NCBI GenBank assembly: GCA_026260175.1
Contig: JAKCWW010001105.1
Location: forward strand, 2,904-66,903
DNA length: 64,000 nt
DNA from: Reticulitermes lucifugus
Taxonomy: Eukaryota; Arthropoda; Insecta; Blattodea; Rhinotermitidae
Reading direction: 5' to 3'
Shown here: piece after piece, positions 20,535-32,708 of the stretch
Layout: every line of letters begins with the position of its first letter
Numbering within the stretch: position 1 is the first letter of the stretch
Position numbers and translations under genes: made by a program
Notes under the pieces: model-generated
Databases searched by the model: none
Seen by the model: only the letters and a program-made list of their open reading frames with translations
Told to the model about the DNA's origin: nothing

Positions 20535-22965
20535 GTAGTTGGTTGTTTAGTTGGTCTTAATCATACTGCGGAATCTTGTAGCAGCATATCCTGCTCTGTA
20601 TTTTGTGTGGATTAGGCAGACAAATGAGCAGAGAAATGTCACAAGAAGTATGTGAAGTAAAGGAGATGAAAAGAGGAGGAAGTTGAAGTTGTAGAAGCGA
20701 AAGAGGCGAGGTGTAGGGGGGTGAGCTTTTCATCTGACATCTCCTTGCTTTGGGCAATGATTAATGGCTTAGGGCATTAACAGACTATTGACAAACACAG
20801 CTCATTGTTGCCGGCCTGAACACAGACAGCAGCTGATGAAAATGAGAACCAGGCTGTTAAAATGGCACAAAAACTTCCCTCGATGCTGTACATAAGAGTG
20901 TGGCGCGTCACGGGAAAAACACTTTGAACACTTTGTGAAAATGTCTTGAAATACAAAGACTAGGAATAAGTTATGGAGGATGTCTTACGGTTCTTTGTTT
21001 GGCCAAGTATAGCAAATGGTAACTATGAGTAACACCTGAATTAACTTTGCAAATTTTTGCTTTCTAATCGCACAGTATATTTGCATGTTTCGAATAGTTC
21101 TGACAATAAACATCGGATTTTTAATCGAACGGCATTAATGGCTTGCCTTGTGGAGACTCATGGTATTTTCATTGAAGTAGGAACTGAATTTTTATATAGC
21201 ATTCAGATACACTCCAAGCTTCAAATTTACAAAGTAAGCGCATTAACATCGTCTCTATTAACTGACATAAGGTAAAGTGCGAAATGTCACTCTAGCACCG
21301 AGCTGTGAAGACATAAGTGAGTAAAGTGCGCTATAGTTACTAGCATTCATAAACTCTGTATGAAATGGGAATTAGTGGTAAGGTCTTGTCTCCAGTCATT
21401 TTATTGGCGTACAAATTGTCCCTTATATCAATCGGGTAGTTTGGACCCAGAAAAATACTGAAGTGATGGAAAAGGAAGGAAACCATGCGCTACTGGAAAT
21501 GGAACCACGGGCGTCCATCTGGTAAACACTGAGCTCTGCCGTTTAATATTCTTCAGAATAAGAAGATAATTGGACAGAATTGATGAAAGTGAAGTCTCTC
21601 CATTTGATTCTGAGTTTCAAAATGGATTGATTTATAACTCCATTCTCCTTACGCCTTAGCGGAGTGGTGTTTGCGATTAATTAAGCACAGAAACAAATTT
21701 GCCTCTAAAGAGAACCATTGAAGCAACCAAGGTCTCTCTGAAGTGACTTCGTCGAAAAGTTAAAAAGCGAGAAGTGCATAGCATTACAGCAAACCAAACA
21801 ATCGAAAATAAAAATTAGTCATGAATACCGTTCCTGCGCACGCCTAATCTGAAGCCACAGTAACCATGTCCAAAATACGGACAGCAAAACGTACACATCA
21901 TTTGGCCGATATGTAGCTCGAAATTTACCATGTTCCTCTTTTTACCACAGTGTTTCAGAACCTGGTCCTGCCTCCGTCAGCATGTAAAAAATAAAAACCA
22001 TGAAACCTAATCTGTTGCCTTCCTAAGATTAAGTTAACACCAGTCAGCGGACGCGTTATGAAAAACAGCAAAAACAGCTTTTAAAACATTGTTTTATTAA
22101 AACACGAAAAGTGAAAAAAAAATCCAAAAATCTATATATTCCATCGTAATAAAAACCTTTATGACAAACTTTAGACTTTCCAATTATTCTATTTAGTAAA
22201 TATTTCTAAAATACGTACCAAATTATCCACCATAATAAGCAATATTGCGTTATAATATTTCACTTATATTTCTATTTAGAAAAAACAATTTAACAAAGTG
22301 ATTTTCAGGAGAGTTGGTAGATATTTAATTTAATGGGAGCAATTTTAATGAATGAGAATAATACTCCAGGATTTATTATTGCTTTGTGCATGGTTCAGTG
22401 TTACTTTGGGGGTTAGGAGCAGCCCGAAAAATTAAACGTTCAAATTAGTTTTGAAGGAAAAATCGGAAGCAAATTGACAGTGAATAGATCTACTTGACTT
22501 GTGTTTAACCCCGTACAGCTTGAAAAGAGAGGGGTAAAAAGGATAGTATAATAGGAGGCGAAAAGGAAAAGCCGTAGGAGAAGTGACTGACATTCGGTTT
22601 CTTAGGCAGAAAGAGCGTCATTTTATTAGGTCCCTGGGATTTGCTGTCTCGTCCCGCCTATAAGAGCAGATTAAAACTGAGGACCTTAGAATGGTAAGAA
22701 GCACAAGGGCCGCGGAATTGTTATTTTCTCGTGGATTGTAAAGTTTATAATTAAAAATATTTCGTGGCTTTTGCAGCACAATTATGAGGAACTTAAAACG
22801 GGATGGCTGTCTGAGAAGCATGAGGTAGCAATCTGGAATTTGAGAACTATCTCAGAATTTGGTTTAAGACAGAGGAAAACGAAGAATACGTGTGCCTAGA
22901 TGGCCTGTCGCAGGGTCTTACGAAAACAACTCTCATCTGAATAAAATAAAACGTTTGGTCCCTAC
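20535..22965. other. no recognised feature
   Basis: These 2.4 kb are largely AT-rich (strongly so at 22,090-22,330). I see no motif-bearing frame, no tRNA and no repeat shared with the rest of the window. Confidence 0.5.
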
Positions 22966-22972
22966 CTCACAC

Positions 22973-23145
22973 GAAGCATGTTACGTCTCCATTACAAAGA
23001 CCAGTTAAGACTGTTGAGAGAAATGATCGCTGCTGATACTGAAAATCAGGCGAAGCATAGAAATACGATTTTTGGGCAGATAGAGAATGTTTATGCAGGT
23101 GGTACATATAGTTACCACTGTTCACTGGGTTAATAGGTTTCAAAA
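22973..23145 (+). repeat. R1 dispersed repeat, well preserved
   Basis: GTTACGTCTCCATTACAAAG, then GATCGCTGCTGATACTGAAA, then AATGTTTATGCAGGTGGTAC and ATATAGTTACCACTG. With the 24.0 and 36.5 kb copies it defines the family. Confidence 0.7.
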
Positions 23146-23149
23146 CACA

Positions 23150-23920
23150 CGTCATCACTTGAGTGGACTCATGTGTAAGGTCACTAAAGCAGTTCTTGTA
23201 TTCCTGGAATTTTTGGGAAGAGTGCCAGCAGTTTGATGAGGCGGGAAGACCGAACGGTGTGTAACCTGGAACCGATACCCATCAAGATCGCAATGTGGGG
23301 CCCACGCGCCACCTGTTTCTTTACGGTTGGTTCAGGCACTTCAAGGCAAACAAAACAGCGTCTTGTGTCAAATCCGCATCTAAAGATGTTAACTGGATTA
23401 ATGTAAGGCATTTACCTAATCAGTGACGAGAAGCACAGACTGACAACTAGCAGCATAAAATTAATGAAACCGCACCACCGGACACTTACAACACAAACAG
23501 GACCTGATTTACGTAACTCATTACCTATAAATACAGAAATAACAGCCAGAATTTAAAAAAACAAGCTAATGGTAGAAGATACATCCTACAAAACCATATA
23601 TCTTCATTGTATCATTTTATTACGAAAAATTGACGAACCCCATTTAAGGAGTTTATGCGTTTTACATATTTTAAATACAGAAATTGTAAATAACTGTAAT
23701 CTATAAATGATAATGAAACTTGACTACATGTGATATAAAACATAATAGCAGACAAAAACAATGGATATAAAGTAAATAAAGATTACGAGACTCCTGAAGA
23801 TGACCTTGTAAAGGTTGAAAGATATGTAGGGGTTAAAGAATAAAAGTGAAAATACAGTGCATTTCGTTGGTGTGTAATTTGTGAGTTAATGAAATGATAT
23901 TTAAAAATCGAGTTCCTACG
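23150..23920. other. no recognised feature
   Basis: AT-rich spacer between two R1 copies. I see no assignable element. Confidence 0.5.
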
Positions 23921-23924
23921 TCAC

Positions 23925-24102
23925 AGAAAACACACAAAGACACTGCTTCTCCGTTACAAAGTTTCGCTGGTCAATGCTTTAGGGAAATAATCACTGTACA
24001 TTATAAGAAATATTCGAAATACATTATGGGGCAAGATGCTGAACGTGTTAATGTTAAGGAAGGTGGTACGTATAGAAACCACTATGCTTTAATAGGTTAA
24101 TG
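23925..24102 (+). repeat. R1 dispersed repeat, best preserved copy
   Basis: CTTCTCCGTTACAAAGTTTC, GGGAAATAATCACTGTACAT, GTTAATGTTAAGGAAGGTGG, and TACGTATAGAAACCACTATG, closing CTTTAATAGGTTAA. Same orientation as the copy 0.95 kb upstream. Confidence 0.72.
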
Positions 24103-24104
24103 TG

Positions 24105-25495
24105 CTAAAGGCTATACACTGTTATTCAGTGTCGCTTATTTTGATCTATTGCATGTTACTCTAAAACCACTGAATTTTATTTTCGCAGATTCTGCATGCC
24201 GTAGGCGCATGTGCTTCTGTCTTCATTTCGCTAGCAAGGTGTTGCTAATACTCATTGCTGTAGCCATGTTCGAAGCTGGCATTAGCGTCGATTTTTTTCC
24301 CCCACATAAATCCAGGATTTACGCCGTATCCTGATACGTATTCAGTGAAGGAATCCGAAGCTTTTGGCTCAATAAATCATCGTTAGCAGTTCTCGATTCC
24401 CCATGCGCGTGCGCTTCTCAAAAAGTGTCATCGTACATAATTTACGCATAGTTCTTTTCTCCTTATAGTGGATTAACTCATATTTTGTTACGATTTGAGT
24501 TAGAACCATTTGTTAGATTAGTTTTAGTTAGAATGTTGAGTCATTTTAGGTCCAGATTAAGGTGTGTTGGAATGTGACGCCGTACCGAAGACCGTAATCG
24601 TAATAAGTTAAAATATTTAACACGTAGGTATAAGTGCAATGTCGTAATTAATCTAGAATTGTGGTGCGTGTAAATCAGCAAATAACGCATTCAAACAAAC
24701 TGACTAATAGATGGAGCTGCTTAATGATCCGTATTGGTAGAATAAAACAAACGACGAACTGAACGCAGCTCTATGACGCACAGACACGCGTCTTATGTCT
24801 GCTCACCACTGTAACCTCCTGTGCCATTCCCGGTTTCCGCTGTTCGACCCGCGAACCCACTTCATAACAACACGGATGCTTGACATCTTCAGCTGTCATC
24901 TTTACTATGATATGAGCCTATCTCGAGAGACTAGAAGTGAGGTGGAACAACGTAGCTGGACGACAACATTTGTGTAAACTTCCTCAATAAATACTCATAA
25001 ACAAATTGTTTTTGAAACGATTCCAAATAGGAAATGAGCTAATGTTGAGAATAGGTACATTTTATGTGCCAAGGTCTCGTGTAATTTTTATTATAAATAC
25101 TTTTGTTAAAAGATTTTATGTGCTAAATTCAGAAGAAACACTTTTTCTTTGCACAGGATATGGTCGCTTTCCTTGCCAATATTGCAACACTGTGTCCGGA
25201 GCCAAAAATTTAAGAAAGAAATAACACTCAAATAAAGAAATTAAAATTTAGATCCGCAATTAAAATAATAAGCTTCGAGCAGAATTCAAACCCTATTTTT
25301 ATACTGCCTAGATTTATTGTCACACGTAGTATCATTATTGTTGTTTTATTTAACTCTGTGAATAAAAGTTTTCTTAAGTACAGATGCTGTACATCACCTT
25401 AAATTTTTCGGATATAGCCTATTCCCAAAGATTCACACCACCCCAATCTTTGTAATTTTTAACACAAGCAATGTTTCATATACATTATACAACTA
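24105..25495. other. no recognised feature
   Basis: No motif-bearing frames. A TGTTG..CAACA-bounded stretch was considered and rejected. Confidence 0.45.
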
Positions 25496-25879
25496 CGTGT
25501 ATAGTCTCTTTTTGTGCCAAATTTCATACGCCTGGGTCCAATATTTCAATTAGTTATCGCCGTGAAAACGAAAGATAAACAAAACTTTCGCAGTACTGCG
25601 ATCTCGTGACTTTATTTCTATATAAATATTACTTTTTAACAAGTTTCATATTTTTCCGAAACATTTTGCCACAGGCTCCAAGAGTAAGCAGCGTTAGTTC
25701 GCTCCTTTTCACAAATTCGCGTGCCTGCCGTGTTGTTGTTGCTAATTGTAGGGAATTGAAAATTTTGGCAGTGTGGTATCCTCGACTTGCATCAATTTCA
25801 AGAAAGTCTTGTGAAGATCGGTAAACTGGTTCAAAATTTCAAATAAAAGCCCACACCCACTTACACACAAATACACACA

Positions 25880-26110
25880 TATAATCACACAAACGCATAA
25901 ACGCAGGTTGGTGTTCCCAAAAGCCTACTTTTTAGGGGCATTCACAAAACACAAGAAGAAGCGTGTATTAGCTTCGTCATATTTGTTCGCCCGTACCTCT
26001 GTTTGGCCTCGTGAAACAACTCAAATTTCAATGGCTGGGTTTTGTGAAAGTTTATGTTGGGGATTTTTTATGAAATCTATGGACAACATTCAGTTTGGTT
26101 AAAATCGCAA
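25880..26110 (+). repeat. R2 dispersed repeat, diverged
   Basis: GCTTCGTCATATTTGTTCGC, AACAACTCAAATTTCAATGG, and GGGGATTTTTTATGAAATC followed by TCAGTTTGGTTAAAATCGC follow the R2 order. The GTCC run is lost. Confidence 0.5.
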
Positions 26111-26766
26111 AAAACACACACACACAGAAAATCCACGTTACACGAAGAACTAGGCATATTTAAGTCAATTTCCCGCCATTTGCGAGAGAAGTACAATAAA
26201 CATGGCACAGCCAGAGAGGCTGATAAAACAGTTAACCATCTAAACATATTACTGCGCCACGTAGATGCTATTTGTAAGTTGCGCAAACGGGGAAAGGATT
26301 CTAAAGCGCCTCAATGTTACACTACACTTACATTTCCTTCCTTGCTCCTTTTCAGGTAGGAAAGCCATCTAAAAATGATGTGTCTTCTTTAATATTCTTT
26401 CAAGTTGAACAAAATCAGTTTCCTTATATTCCAAAAGCAATTTATGTCTTACCTATACTGCTTTGTTTTTTTAAATGTTGAAATGTCAAGATGTGTTGGT
26501 ACGTCACGATTGTAAATAGTATGTCGCACACAGTCATATTGTGACAGCAAGTAATCAGGATATACGAATATTAGTAGAAAACGACGCCAAGAACGAGAGT
26601 TTACGGGAGTTACGGAATGTAACTGGATGCTAGAGACAAAGAAATTACCACCTTATCGAAATCGGACACGGTTAAATAAAACTGGTACAGTAAAATCTGA
26701 ATTGACATTGGCTAACAATACAGCACCAGGGAACAATAGCGAACAATAAATAAGATTGTCTGTGGC

Positions 26767-27006
26767 GTGACAAACAATTTAATTGGAAGGCGGTCTGGGA
26801 CAACAGGTATAATTGAGCTGAAGACAGATCTTGACAAGTGGCAATTAAGAGATGAGCCGCTGTTCCATGCAAGCTTCTGGCACGCACGGCACGCTGCCAG
26901 CACAGACAATGGCGATGAGACACACGTGCGCCACGGCGAGACACTGGCCAACTTCCACCCACCATTGGGGCTTCGAGACCCGGCGTCAACTATCTTCAGA
27001 CAATAA
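26767..27006 (+). CDS. GC-richer open frame, possible exon, function unknown
   Basis: This 79-codon frame stands out because its second half (about 26,835-26,995) is visibly GC-richer than the flanks. It also favours C or G at the third codon position, as in GAC AAG TGG and CTG TTC. The translation contains DKWQLRDEPLFHASFW and RHGETLANFHPPLGLRD. I recognise no family. It ends at a TAA that overlaps AAGTAAGA, which resembles a splice donor; read as an exon, the stop would still come first. A possible acceptor AG lies at 26,820-26,822. The opposite strand is also open over most of this stretch, so the direction is not certain. It could be a host exon, an old gene fragment or a GC-rich repeat seen once. 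Confidence 0.2.
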   Translation: MTNNLIGRRSGTTGIIELKTDLDKWQLRDEPLFHASFWHARHAASTDNGDETHVRHGETLANFHPPLGLRDPASTIFRQ

Positions 27007-27114
27007 GTAAGAGGATAGTAGACAAAACAAAAATTGAAAACTGCACACTTTCTGTTCATCATCAAGAAGATTACTGATCAAATCAAAGGAGTACAAGATG
27101 GAATATTCGTTTTT

Positions 27115-27215
27115 CTGGGATATTATGCAGCGTTGATTCTTCTTGGACTGCTTGACCCTTGCAGATGGCGCCGATAGGTTGTCCCGAAACGACGGTAACT
27201 AACTACAAATCAACG
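27115..27215 (+). repeat. FWD module, diverged
   Basis: TTTTTCTGGGATATTATGC matches the start of the FWD module, and GGTTGTCCCGAAACGACGG closes it. The middle differs from other copies. Confidence 0.45.
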
Positions 27216-27420
27216 ATGTTAACATCCCAGAGGAAAGAATATCTCATTTAAACCTCGCCGGTAGCCTTGAATCATGCAGAGTACAAGATGGTCATAACAT
27301 GTACCACGCACAGGACAAATTAAAAATTCATTGGTCTATAATATCTTAACCGGAAAACTTAGGAAATCTAGAAGTAGATTGTGAATAGCATGTAGATGGC
27401 AGATAAACCTAGGTAAAGGT

Positions 27421-27716
27421 AAGGCAATCCCTATACAGGCATGGACAGGCCATAAGGGCTTCAGGAGGTTGAGGCTCCCAGATTTCTAGACAATCGACAC
27501 ATGAGGGTGGTAAGGTTGTCAGCCCTACGCACCGGCCGCCTATTCCCCCCAGGAAATATTCCTGGTACTCATTTCTGTCAAAGGCTGAGTCGACCCCAGG
27601 GCCATAGTGCGACCGGAAGGATTATGTCAATGAAAAAATTCCAGTGAGAACATTGGGAATCGAAACCGCGACCTTCCGGCTTATAGCGCAGTGCCTCAAC
27701 CAACTGCGCCACCGCC
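27421..27716 (-). repeat. SINE-D, tRNA-derived, near full length
   Basis: On the minus strand from 27,716: GGTGGCGCAGTTGGTTGAGG (A-box region), then GGTCGCGGTTTCGATTCCC (B box). The body holds GGGTCGACTCAGCCTTTGAC and AAATGAGTACCAGGAATAT. It ends in TTACCTTTACC, a simple tail typical of this kind of SINE. The head is the best-preserved tRNA-like head in the window after SINE-A, but the element is too long and diverged downstream to be a tRNA gene. Confidence 0.8.
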
Positions 27717-27769
27717 TAGTAGTTATTAAAATATCTTTTAAGTATATGAAGCGTGTTTGAGAGGAACTG

Positions 27770-27860
27770 AATAGATTTATCTAGAATGGAATCAAGCCTG
27801 GTACGGAGCTCTTGCAAAGACGGTAATGGGCCTAGATGGAGCTGTTCCACTGAACGCTAC
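27770..27860 (+). mobile_element. LINE-1 3' fragment
   Basis: GCCTGGTACGGAGCTCTTGC followed by AAAGACGGTAATGGGCCT aligns with GGCCGGCTCTTGTGAACATG..AATGAACCT of other copies. Short and diverged. Confidence 0.5.
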
Positions 27861-27864
27861 TTAA

Positions 27865-29445
27865 GATACGTTGGTGATAAGATGGCGATACGATTAGCCC
27901 AGATTCGACTCTACCTTCCCTTTCAAATGGAACCTCGCACAAAGAAGACAACACGCTAATGACAGGTTCACGACGGGCCAATAAGATATCATAACAACTC
28001 AGCATGATGTGTCACCTGTCACGCGTTTCTACAGTTCTTCAGTAGTTTTCGCAAGCACTAGCGAGAAAAAGAATTATCAATCTCGTGAAGTTGTTGAGGA
28101 ACACTTAATTTTGTATGACTAGAAAAATCCGGCTTATTCAAGAAATGACAAAATTTATAAACATTCTGTGTCATCCTGTAAGATGATCTCAATCTTTCAC
28201 GGCTGAGATCTACTCCTCTGCTAAAACAAAGTGCCGAGTTCACAACTCTGTTGAAGTAGGGATGAGCCCGGTACTTCCTTGTTGTTGCATTCTTCTTCAG
28301 TCTTCTTCTCATTCACCATGGAACTGATAGGCTCTCTTCAGCTGACGACATGTTCGTACTGAAGCAATGCATATCATGTGAGTGGATCGCTCCCAGTGTG
28401 CGAGGCCCGTTTCGTGTCATATATATCGTATCGTCATCGCACTGATATCGCATTAAAGTCTTATCGCAAGCAGTGTTCTGTTTGAGAGCGGTCTAAACTG
28501 AATTCAAAACAGGCGAGAAATTTCTTGATGCGCTTACCGAATATCAGCTTCTTAAGTAGCTAATAAAAGTAATTTATAGGACTACTAACTCTTGAAAGTT
28601 TCAGTAATAATTGTAAACTGATATATATATTCTACGCGCGAGTTTTGAGGCTTTTTTGGAATAAAACTTTAGATTGTGGTCTTCTGGGATTAGACAACAA
28701 CTAATATTGAAGAGTAATAACTTGATCTGTGACAATGGTGAAGGCACATTGACCAAACTTAAAGCCTCCAATAGTCTAAAAACTCTGTGCACATTGTTTT
28801 TTTTAATTGCAGAAATAAGCATTTGTAACATAATTGTTTGCACAAGACAGTGTTCAGTGTTAGAATTTTTCCGAAGAACATAATTCATAGCGATGACTTC
28901 GCTCCATGGAGACAACTTCTATAACTCACCAGTACCACCGCAGAGACATCTACACTGATGACAAAGCCAACCCATGCGGTGTGTAAAAAAGAAAAGAAAC
29001 AGAATGGATGTTTGACATGGAAGAAAGGAGGCGTGCTTTGTTTCTGCGTTTCAAGATATACACTCCCTGGTCTTTGTCTACTTCCGCTTTGGGAGCGCAC
29101 AGAATAAACTCGGGACATAACAACAGGGAGTAGCGAGGCCACATCTGTGAGATATCACGACACCCTTGCGTGTGGCAGCAGCCATTGTTTACACCTCTCG
29201 AAGATACGACGTGCATACACACGGACACTTTGATTGACTCTTCTTTATGAACCCTTCAAATAAGCACATCATTTTCTACTCCTTTTACGTGACGCGGAAT
29301 TCTTTGTTTTTATTCATTTGCCGCGGACGTGGTGTTTAGAAAACCGCAACTTCAGCAGCAGTTGGTAGCCATAGAAACCGGACAGCATAGTGCGTGCGAC
29401 AGTAGCACATGCGACACATCTATTCATCGGTTTTAATTACGTGTA
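27865..29445. other. no recognised feature
   Basis: Several frames of 69-104 codons overlap on both strands (28,601-29,228) in ordinary base composition. None shows a domain. A short (AT)n tract lies near 28,621. Confidence 0.5.
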
Positions 29446-29454
29446 AGTACTCTT

Positions 29455-29650
29455 TTTAGGCGCGTTCCTAAAATTGCGAAAAGTGACTCTTAGCTTCGCC
29501 ATGTCTGCCTGCCTGTCTGTCCGTCCGTCCTTCCGTCCGCATAGAACAACTTGGCTCCCACTGGATCGATTTTCATGAAATTTCATATTTCAGATTTTTT
29601 AAAAATTTGTCGAGACAGTTAAAGTTTCATTAAAATCTTAATATGAATAA
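29455..29650 (+). repeat. R2 dispersed repeat, best preserved copy
   Basis: AAATTGCGAAAAGTGACTC, then CTGTCCGTCCGTCC, then AACAACTTGGCTCCCACTGG, ATCGATTTTCATGAAATTTC and AATTTGTCGAGACAGTTAAA. I use this copy to define the family. The class is unknown. Confidence 0.7.
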
Positions 29651-29654
29651 CGGA

Positions 29655-30605
29655 TTCTTTACATGAAAACCTATGCACATTTGTGGTAATATCTTGCTGA
29701 ATTCTTCTTCGAATGAGAAATGTCGTAGACAAAGTTGTAGAGACAAAATACACAATTTATGTTCAATATATGTTTTACGAAAATTGTGCCATTTATGAGA
29801 TAATGTTGAAGACTGTGGTACAGCCAAACAGGCTGCACATGACAATGTGTTGCTGTGTAGGAAAGATGCGCTTTGCATGCAGGATAACTAAGACAATAGT
29901 ACAGTCACACTCACAATATTTAATACTTATTTCTTCATAATTGATTAATTCCGTCTAATCTTGTAAAATGTTTTGCGGGAACACTTACAAAAACTGAGAA
30001 ACTACCCAAGGACTTATCTGTCATTACGATCTGTTTAGACAAACTGTAAGTTTTAAGAACTTCATGAGCAACGGAACATTCTTTGGTTTCAATGCAGCAT
30101 TTATATGTAAAGTGTGAAAAGAGTGCAAATTAGTTGGAATATAATTTCTTTAAAAAACTGGTACGTATAATTTGCATTGTTGCTGGTGACAGATTTACTG
30201 TATAAGAATTGTTGAACAAGACTCTGTTTTTTATAGTAGAAAATGACATATAACTCAACAACAACACACACACAATGCACTGCTGTTTTTCCTCTGCAAA
30301 AGGGTTATGCGAAAGCGCAACAGACTTACGTTATACCTACATTGCCTACCTTGTTAGATCTTCTTAAAGTGATAAAATCAAAGGATGATGATATGACCAG
30401 ATCATGTAGTATGCCGTACGTACATGGGAAATGATGGGAATCTTTTAATCGAAACATTAACACATTTGAGTTATGCCGACACATTCTATTTACGTATTTT
30501 ATACCATAAGTAAGAAAGGCGGTTATTGTTGCAAACCGAATTAAAAAGCTGGTTTTTAAAATGCGTTTTTGTGATGTAGGAACCACATTTTTAAATATAT
30601 CTCTT
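29655..30605. other. no recognised feature
   Basis: AT-rich. I see no motif-bearing frame and no repeat shared elsewhere. Confidence 0.5.
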
Positions 30606-30612
30606 ATTTACT

Positions 30613-30850
30613 GAGCCGTGAGAGTGTAGTCGGTATAGCGACTAGGCTACAGGTTGAAAAATCTGGAGTTCAAATTCTGAAAATGGTAAGATTATTTCCT
30701 CTCCAAAATGCTGACACCGACATTGGGGCCCATCCAGCCTCCTATTCAAGAGGTGCGGGGGTGGTGGAGGCTGACCACGCACCTCTATCTAGTGCAGAGG
30801 TTAAAAATGAGTGGAGTCACACGTACACAGGGACAGCCTTACCTTCTTAC
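30613..30850 (+). repeat. SINE-C, tRNA-like head
   Basis: GAGTGTAGTCGGTATAGCGA in the head, GGAGTTCAAATTCTG as a diverged B box, then GGGGCCCATCCAGCCTCC and GTGCAGAGGTTAAAAATGAG. Same block order as the 6.0 kb copy. Confidence 0.6.
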
Positions 30851-30854
30851 CTAT

Positions 30855-31800
30855 TATGTACACGGATGTTAGTCTTCAGATAGCCAATTCAACAATAGAG
30901 TTTATTAATGGATAAATCTAGGCTTATCGACTCTTTTTAAATTTTATTTGGTTCCTAAAAATTTCTGTGTTCTAATTTATTGGGTTCTGTAAGAAAAATA
31001 AATAAACCAGTAGAGAATAGCAAGCAAAAATCACAAAAATAAAGTTACTCAAAACATAAAACAAGAAGAAAGAAATGGTAAGAAAGAAAGAATCTTAGCG
31101 AAGAATAGATGATAAAGACATAAAATAGACAGCAAAGAACGTAGCGAAGGTAACGTGCGCAGAGCTAAATTTCATGGAGTTTATGCCACTATACAAGTCA
31201 CAGCAACGGTGCTACAATCAATGTGAAGTTTATAAGCCACTGAACTTAGCTCTGTGCTAGGATACGGAGAAAACACAAACTATCTGGAGAAAAAAATTTG
31301 AATTTTTGGCACATGGAATTCATATTACACAACGGCCAATTTTATTTCCGTAACTTGAAAGTCGAGTCACGCGCATGCGTAGGGCAGGGCCACAATGCTC
31401 AGCGCATGCAGAGAACGGACACGAGAAATCCCATGCACGCTGAAACGCAGGCAGTTCCTCACGTGAAGGATCGTTAAAATGAAAAGGCTCGAAACGTTTC
31501 CGTAAAACTGACAAACAATAAATTTCATGAAGATCCTCTCAGCCGTTCTTAAGATGCTGCATGCGGACATGCAGAGGGAGGGAGCGATGTTAACAGGCGA
31601 ACGGCAGGGATTCGTATGCGGCTAAAAAGACGTAGAGGAAGGAACAATAACGAGACAACGAAAGAACATACCGTCAATGAATCGGAAAATGCGAGGTAAG
31701 GCCACGAAAACTTTATAAACTTCTGTTCTAAGTAATAAAAAACGAGATCCAATTAAGACATGCAAACCGAAAACCTGTACTTGAACCACTGTTGCTCACA
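30855..31800. other. no recognised feature
   Basis: A purine-rich, low-complexity stretch lies at 31,040-31,110. No element is assignable. Confidence 0.5.
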
Positions 31801-31808
31801 AACGTGAC

Positions 31809-32063
31809 TCATTTCCGACAGCGCTGAGTCTGTGCCAACACTCTGGCCATATATTGTGAAGTTCCCCCCTTTGTTTCCAAATGAAGAGTCGTTCGCCTTT
31901 CCTCGAGCCAAAAGCCACCAAGAAGACGACACAAAACCAACAGCAGCCGTTCATCAGTGGTGAGACTAGGAGGATCATCTTGCGGGCGAGTCGTAACACC
32001 GCCCGGCATGACAAGACACACATGGCATTTCGCCTGACACAGATTCGAAGGCAATGACGTCAC
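31809..32063 (-). CDS. GC-richer 84-codon frame, function unknown
   Basis: This minus-strand frame is more GC-rich than the adjoining DNA and avoids A at third codon positions, which is what a coding exon would show. The translation includes CQAKCHVCLVMPGG, with two CxxC-like cysteine pairs near the start, and TLHLETKGGTSQYMARV. I do not recognise it, and I see no matching copy in the window. A second frame on the same strand overlaps it (31,796-32,023). The ATG at 32,063 has no special context. It may be a host exon, part of a transposon unknown to me, or chance. Confidence 0.2.
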   Translation of the reverse strand: MTSLPSNLCQAKCHVCLVMPGGVTTRPQDDPPSLTTDERLLLVLCRLLGGFWLEERRTTLHLETKGGTSQYMARVLAQTQRCRK

Positions 32064-32221
32064 GGTGTTGTGGACAAAGTAGTCAAGAATATTACTGGGT
32101 GGTTTTAGAGCATTGTGTGTGGTAATGGTGTTAATAACAGTAACAGGAATTTTATTAATTACTAATTAATTATATTTTGACATCAAGTTTTCCTTTTCTA
32201 ATACATGTACTTGTGTACTTG

Positions 32222-32480
32222 GCCGATCCCCGTGACCGCACGGTCTAAGGCATGGGTCTGCGGCTTCTCGCTTAATGGGACTACGGGTTCGAATCCTGCC
32301 GGGGTCATGGATGTTTGTCTCTCGTGAGTGCTGTGTGTTGTTATGTAGAAACCTCTGCGTCGGGCTGATCAATTGTCCACAGGAGTACTACCGAGTGGGG
32401 TGTGTCTGAGTGTGATTGCGAAGCCTCGATAAGGAGCTTGTGGCCCCATAGGAGCTTTGGCGCTATGACGAAAAAAAAGA
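32222..32480 (+). repeat. SINE-A, full length, plus strand
   Basis: The tRNA-like head is at 32,222-32,312, with B box GGTTCGAATCC. The body runs from GTCATGGATGTTTGTCTC to the complement of the CTAGTGGG block, and an A-rich tail (A8) ends near 32,480. This is the only plus-strand SINE-A here. No clear target duplication was found. Confidence 0.88.
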
Positions 32481-32708
32481 GAGAAATATATCCTCTTACT
32501 TCTTTTCGTTCTACATTTAATTCAATGTGTCTCATAATAAAATCTGCAAAAATTTAATAAATTTTCAATTTATGAATATTAAATTATAACTAATAATCCA
32601 AAACTTGAATTTCACAGTATTACCACCAACTTGAACTTTCGTCAAAATCTATAAATACTTGTACGTATTTCATTTTATTTATTTTAATTCAATTACATTT
32701 GTGTATAC

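Noticed and set aside
24562-24972. possible solitary LTR bounded by TGTTG and CAACA
   Set aside because: No flanking duplication, no primer-binding site or polypurine tract, and no second copy. The ends are short enough to arise by chance.
26672-27065. minus-strand frames of 105 and 117 codons
   Set aside because: They are antisense to the GC-rich plus-strand frame, and neither shows coding-like third positions.
27600-27716. tRNA gene on the minus strand
   Set aside because: The A/B-box pair is good, but there is no matching acceptor stem and it continues directly into a SINE-D body.
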